Source: Bryobacterales bacterium
Lineage (GTDB): Bacteria; Acidobacteriota; Terriglobia; Bryobacterales; Bryobacteraceae
NCBI GenBank assembly: GCA_003132905.1
Contig: PKZC01000441.1
Span: 1-6,350 of the forward strand
Direction: 5' to 3'
Length of the DNA stretch: 6,350 nucleotides
The notes under the pieces were generated by a model. The model did not search any database and had not been told where the DNA came from. It saw only the letters and a list, made by a program, of their open reading frames with translations. The translations under genes were made by a program, and so were the position numbers. Numbering within the stretch: the stretch's first letter is position 1; each line of letters starts with the position of its first letter. Positions 5,438 to 6,350 of the stretch are shown piece after piece.

Positions 5438-6350
5438 ATGCTGTTCAATACGCCGCGGTTCTTCGCTTTTCTCGCCATCGTTCTGATCTTGTTTTACTCC
5501 GCGCCGCGCTCCTGGCGAAAATATATTCTGCTGGCTGCCAGCTATTTCTTCTACATGAGCTTCATTCCGAAGTTCATTCTGCTGCTGATCTCGCTCACGG
5601 CTATCGATTACACAGCGGCGCGCTGGATCTCGCGAACTAAAGCGCCACACTCGCGAAGAATTGCTTTGGTAGCCAGCCTGGCGGCGAATCTAGGACTGCT
5701 CGGCTTCTTCAAGTACTACAATTTTTTCGCCGCGAATCTTGCGCATCTGTTCCACGAACCCCGCGGCGCATTCGCGCTGAGCATCATTCTTCCCCTGGGA
5801 ATCAGTTTTCATACTTTCCAGAGCATGTCCTATGTGATCGATGTCTATCGCAAAGAGCAGGAACCGATCACGAACCCGATCGATTACGCGCTATTCATCG
5901 CGTTCTTTCCGCAGTTGGTGGCAGGGCCCATCGTACGCGCCCGCGAATTCTTCGGCGATCTGTATCATTGGCAGCGCCCCTCTTCCGATGATGTGCTCCG
6001 GGGACTTTTGCTTCTCTTTCTTGGCTTGGCCAAGAAAATGGTGATGGCAGACCAGTTCGCGCAAATCGCGAATGCGTACTTTCGGGACGTGACCAAAGAA
6101 CCCGGAACAGTGGCGGCCTGGTCGGCGGTGATCGCGTTCGGCATCCAGATTTATTTCGATTTTTCGGGCTACACCGATATGGCCATCGGGATGGCCAAGC
6201 TGCTGGGCTTTCATTTTCCGATCAATTTCCGGCGGCCCTATCTAGCGTCCAGCATCACCGATTTCTGGCATCGCTGGCACATCTCGCTGTCGCGCTGGCT
6301 TCGCGATTATCTTTACATTCCGCTGGGCGGCAACCGGCGCGGCCGTTTCC
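5438..6350 (+). CDS. MBOAT family O-acyltransferase, AlgI-like (3' end beyond window)
   Basis: I translated this directly: 304 codons from ATG at 5438 and still open at the window edge, starting MLFNTPRFFAFLAIVLI. The usual AlgI-type length is about 470-520 residues, so roughly the last third is missing. Family blocks in order are ASYFFYMSFIP (34-44), NLGLLGFFKYYNFF (84-97), LPLGISFHTFQSMSYVIDVYR (118-138), FFPQLVAGPIVR (156-167), YFDFSGYTDMAIG (239-251), and FRRPYLASSITDFWHRWH (264-281) leading into ISLSRWLRDYLYIPLGGNR (282-300). H281 in the WHISLS block is one of the conserved MBOAT histidines, and the later W-H-G histidine would lie outside the window. Multiple membrane helices are evident. 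The enzyme is expected to transfer acetyl groups from cytoplasmic acetyl-CoA across the membrane for polysaccharide O-acetylation. It is 11 nt after the SGNH gene, so they form an operon. No Shine-Dalgarno sequence is visible, which suggests translational coupling. Confidence 0.95.
   Translation, partial: MLFNTPRFFAFLAIVLILFYSAPRSWRKYILLAASYFFYMSFIPKFILLLISLTAIDYTAARWISRTKAPHSRRIALVASLAANLGLLGFFKYYNFFAANLAHLFHEPRGAFALSIILPLGISFHTFQSMSYVIDVYRKEQEPITNPIDYALFIAFFPQLVAGPIVRAREFFGDLYHWQRPSSDDVLRGLLLLFLGLAKKMVMADQFAQIANAYFRDVTKEPGTVAAWSAVIAFGIQIYFDFSGYTDMAIGMAKLLGFHFPINFRRPYLASSITDFWHRWHISLSRWLRDYLYIPLGGNRRGRF

Overview
The window reads as an ordinary bacterial chromosome segment with moderately high GC and tightly packed genes. 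The gene set is a TsaB, an ABC-F ATPase, a type II NADH dehydrogenase, a secreted DUF5060/DUF4038-type glycosidase and an SGNH plus MBOAT acetylation pair. This suits a Gram-negative, polysaccharide-degrading soil lineage. My best guess is Acidobacteriota, from general gene style and from a short GTGGCTS heptamer repeat that I associate with those genomes. That is inference, not a database match.

Left arm (minus strand, about 1-2814): three genes run leftwards. First is a secreted glycoside-hydrolase-like protein with a signal peptide. Its stop codon overlaps the GTG start of tsaB, which makes the t6A tRNA modification. After a 78-nt gap holding a degenerate heptamer repeat comes the start of an ABC-F ATPase, cut by the window edge just after its first LSGG signature. 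Gene order suggests one transcript, although the three functions (secreted carbohydrate enzyme, tRNA modification, ribosome-associated ATPase) have no obvious link.

Middle (2815-4240): a divergent intergenic region of about 88 bp carries an adjacent tandem repeat (19 bp then 17 bp, differing by a GC dinucleotide) and separates the left arm from a complete plus-strand ndh gene for membrane-associated NADH:quinone oxidoreductase.

Right arm (4241-6350): a short spacer with a TATACT box precedes a membrane-anchored SGNH-fold protein. Eleven bases later comes an AlgI-like MBOAT O-acyltransferase, truncated by the window edge. Together these two look like the start of an envelope or exopolysaccharide O-acetylation module.

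No RNA genes, CRISPR arrays, insertion sequences, integrases or convincing intrinsic terminators were seen. I do not see a clearly undescribed system. The points most worth a second look are the tandem repeat between the divergent genes, the glycosidase-tsaB overlap, and the identity of the SGNH/MBOAT target polymer.
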